In this document: positions 28,942 through 29,520 of the stretch, piece by piece
How positions within the stretch are numbered: position 1 is the stretch's first letter
Layout of the letters: each line of letters opens with the position of its first letter
Source of the DNA: Bacillota bacterium
GTDB taxonomy: Bacteria; Bacillota; Clostridia; Christensenellales; SZUA-584
DNA length: 29,520 nt
Assembly (NCBI GenBank): GCA_023441905.1
Contig: JAEZNC010000219.1
Location: forward strand, 1-29,520
Direction: 5' to 3'
Notes under the pieces: generated by a model
What the model saw: only the letters and a program-made list of their open reading frames with translations
What the model was told of the DNA's origin: nothing
Databases searched by the model: none
Position numbers and translations under genes: made by a program

Positions 28942-28950
28942 TGGTATAAT
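28942..28950 (+). promoter_or_regulatory. Extended -10 promoter of the DUF4256 gene
   Basis: TGG TATAAT (28942-28950) is a perfect extended -10, 29 bases upstream of the ATG. No clear -35 is seen. Confidence 0.55.
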
Positions 28951-28979
28951 TAAGGCATTAAAGAAAGGAGATGTTTATT

Positions 28980-29520
28980 ATGGCGACCGATGAAAGAAAA
29001 CTATCTTCGGAAAAGAGTACAGAGCTGCTTAATACATTGCGTGCACGTTTTGAGAAAAACATCATTCGTCATAAAGGGCTTGAATGGGCAAAGGTACAGG
29101 AACGATTGGCTCACTCTCCGGAAAAGCTCTGGTCGCTCAGCGAAATGGAACGAACAGGCGGCGAGCCGGATGTTGCCGCCTATGATATGAAGGAAGGCGT
29201 GTACATCTTTTTTGACTGCTCGGCAGAAAGCCCGGCCGGCCGCAGAAACCTTTGCTACGACGATGGTGCTTTGAAATCAAGAAAAGAACATAAACCGGCA
29301 AACAGTGCGCTGAATATGTCAGCCGAAATGGGTATTGAGATTCTGACCGAAGAACAGTACCGAAAGCTGCAGGAGCTTGGTAAATTCGATACAAAAACAT
29401 CCAGCTGGATATTGACGCCGCCGGACATCAGGAATCTCGGCGGGGCGCTGTTTTGTGACCGCCGGTATAATCACGTGTTTGTTTATCATAACGGAGCGGA
29501 ATCTTACTACAGTGTCAGAG
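28980..29520 (+). CDS. DUF4256-family protein (runs off right edge)
   Basis: The first 180 codons are present. The sequence contains LLNTLRARFEKNIIRHKGLE, SPEKLWSLSEMERTGGEPDV, a FFDCSAESPAGRRNLCYDD stretch, MGIEILTEEQYRKLQELGKF, then DTKTSSWILTPPDIRNLGGA and FCDRRYNHVFVYHNGAESYY. These are near-invariant blocks of DUF4256, a family of about 185-200 residues without a known function. So only a few C-terminal residues are missing. ATG 28980 has AAAGGAG at proper spacing and its own extended -10 promoter. No signal peptide or membrane segment is seen, so it should be cytoplasmic. Confidence 0.93.
   Translation, partial: MATDERKLSSEKSTELLNTLRARFEKNIIRHKGLEWAKVQERLAHSPEKLWSLSEMERTGGEPDVAAYDMKEGVYIFFDCSAESPAGRRNLCYDDGALKSRKEHKPANSALNMSAEMGIEILTEEQYRKLQELGKFDTKTSSWILTPPDIRNLGGALFCDRRYNHVFVYHNGAESYYSVR

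Overview
The window looks like chromosomal DNA from a Gram-positive, probably anaerobic Firmicute of the Clostridia type. This is inferred from strong AAGGAGG-like ribosome binding sites, frequent TTG and GTG starts, a class B sortase, a seven-repeat PASTA membrane protein, a PadR/DUF2812 pair, MacAB/YknXYZ-type and BcrAB-type ABC transporters, and bacteriohemerythrins. Base composition is intermediate. It becomes visibly A+T-richer at 9819-10376 and at about 25300-28500. The species cannot be named from the sequence alone. No CRISPR array, insertion sequence, phage gene or rRNA was seen.

Region 1, 1-3800, minus strand: a tight arginine operon argC-argB-argD-carB. The last gene runs off the left edge. 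A promoter overlapped by two ARG-box-like palindromes lies upstream of argC. argJ and carA, which often sit in such operons, are not between these genes. Region 2, 4038-7046, plus strand: a three-gene export system (membrane fusion protein, LolD/MacB-type ATPase, FtsX-type permease) with overlapping genes. Region 3, 7466-11278: a class B sortase (minus), a membrane diguanylate cyclase (plus), then a minus-strand run of a VOC protein, a GNAT acetyltransferase and an unrecognised 185-residue protein.

Region 4, 11355-14065: a PadR regulator with an operator-rich promoter and its translationally coupled DUF2812 membrane protein, an ArsC/Spx-family protein (minus), and two tandem bacteriohemerythrins ending in a clear terminator. 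Region 5, 14087-17660, minus strand: a beta-CASP metallo-beta-lactamase ribonuclease gene, then a membrane-anchored periplasmic-binding-protein-like gene, then a broken remnant of a secreted alpha/beta-hydrolase. Region 6, 17581-18282, is gene-poor. Region 7, 18283-20650: an ArsR regulator with a CzrA-type metal site next to a chorismate-mutase-like helical protein (minus), then a membrane protein and a tautomerase-family protein (plus).

Region 8, 20761-25280, minus strand, is the most distinctive block: an ABC ATPase, an ABC-2 permease with a very large extracytoplasmic insert, and a kinase-less PASTA protein in one apparent operon. I read it as a candidate cell-wall-sensing or cell-wall-acting ABC system. 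Region 9, 25542-28435, minus strand: two lipoproteins preceded by an AraC-family regulator with a palindromic promoter. Region 10: a tRNA-Arg(ACG) with promoter and terminator (minus), then the start of a DUF4256 gene (plus) that runs off the right edge.
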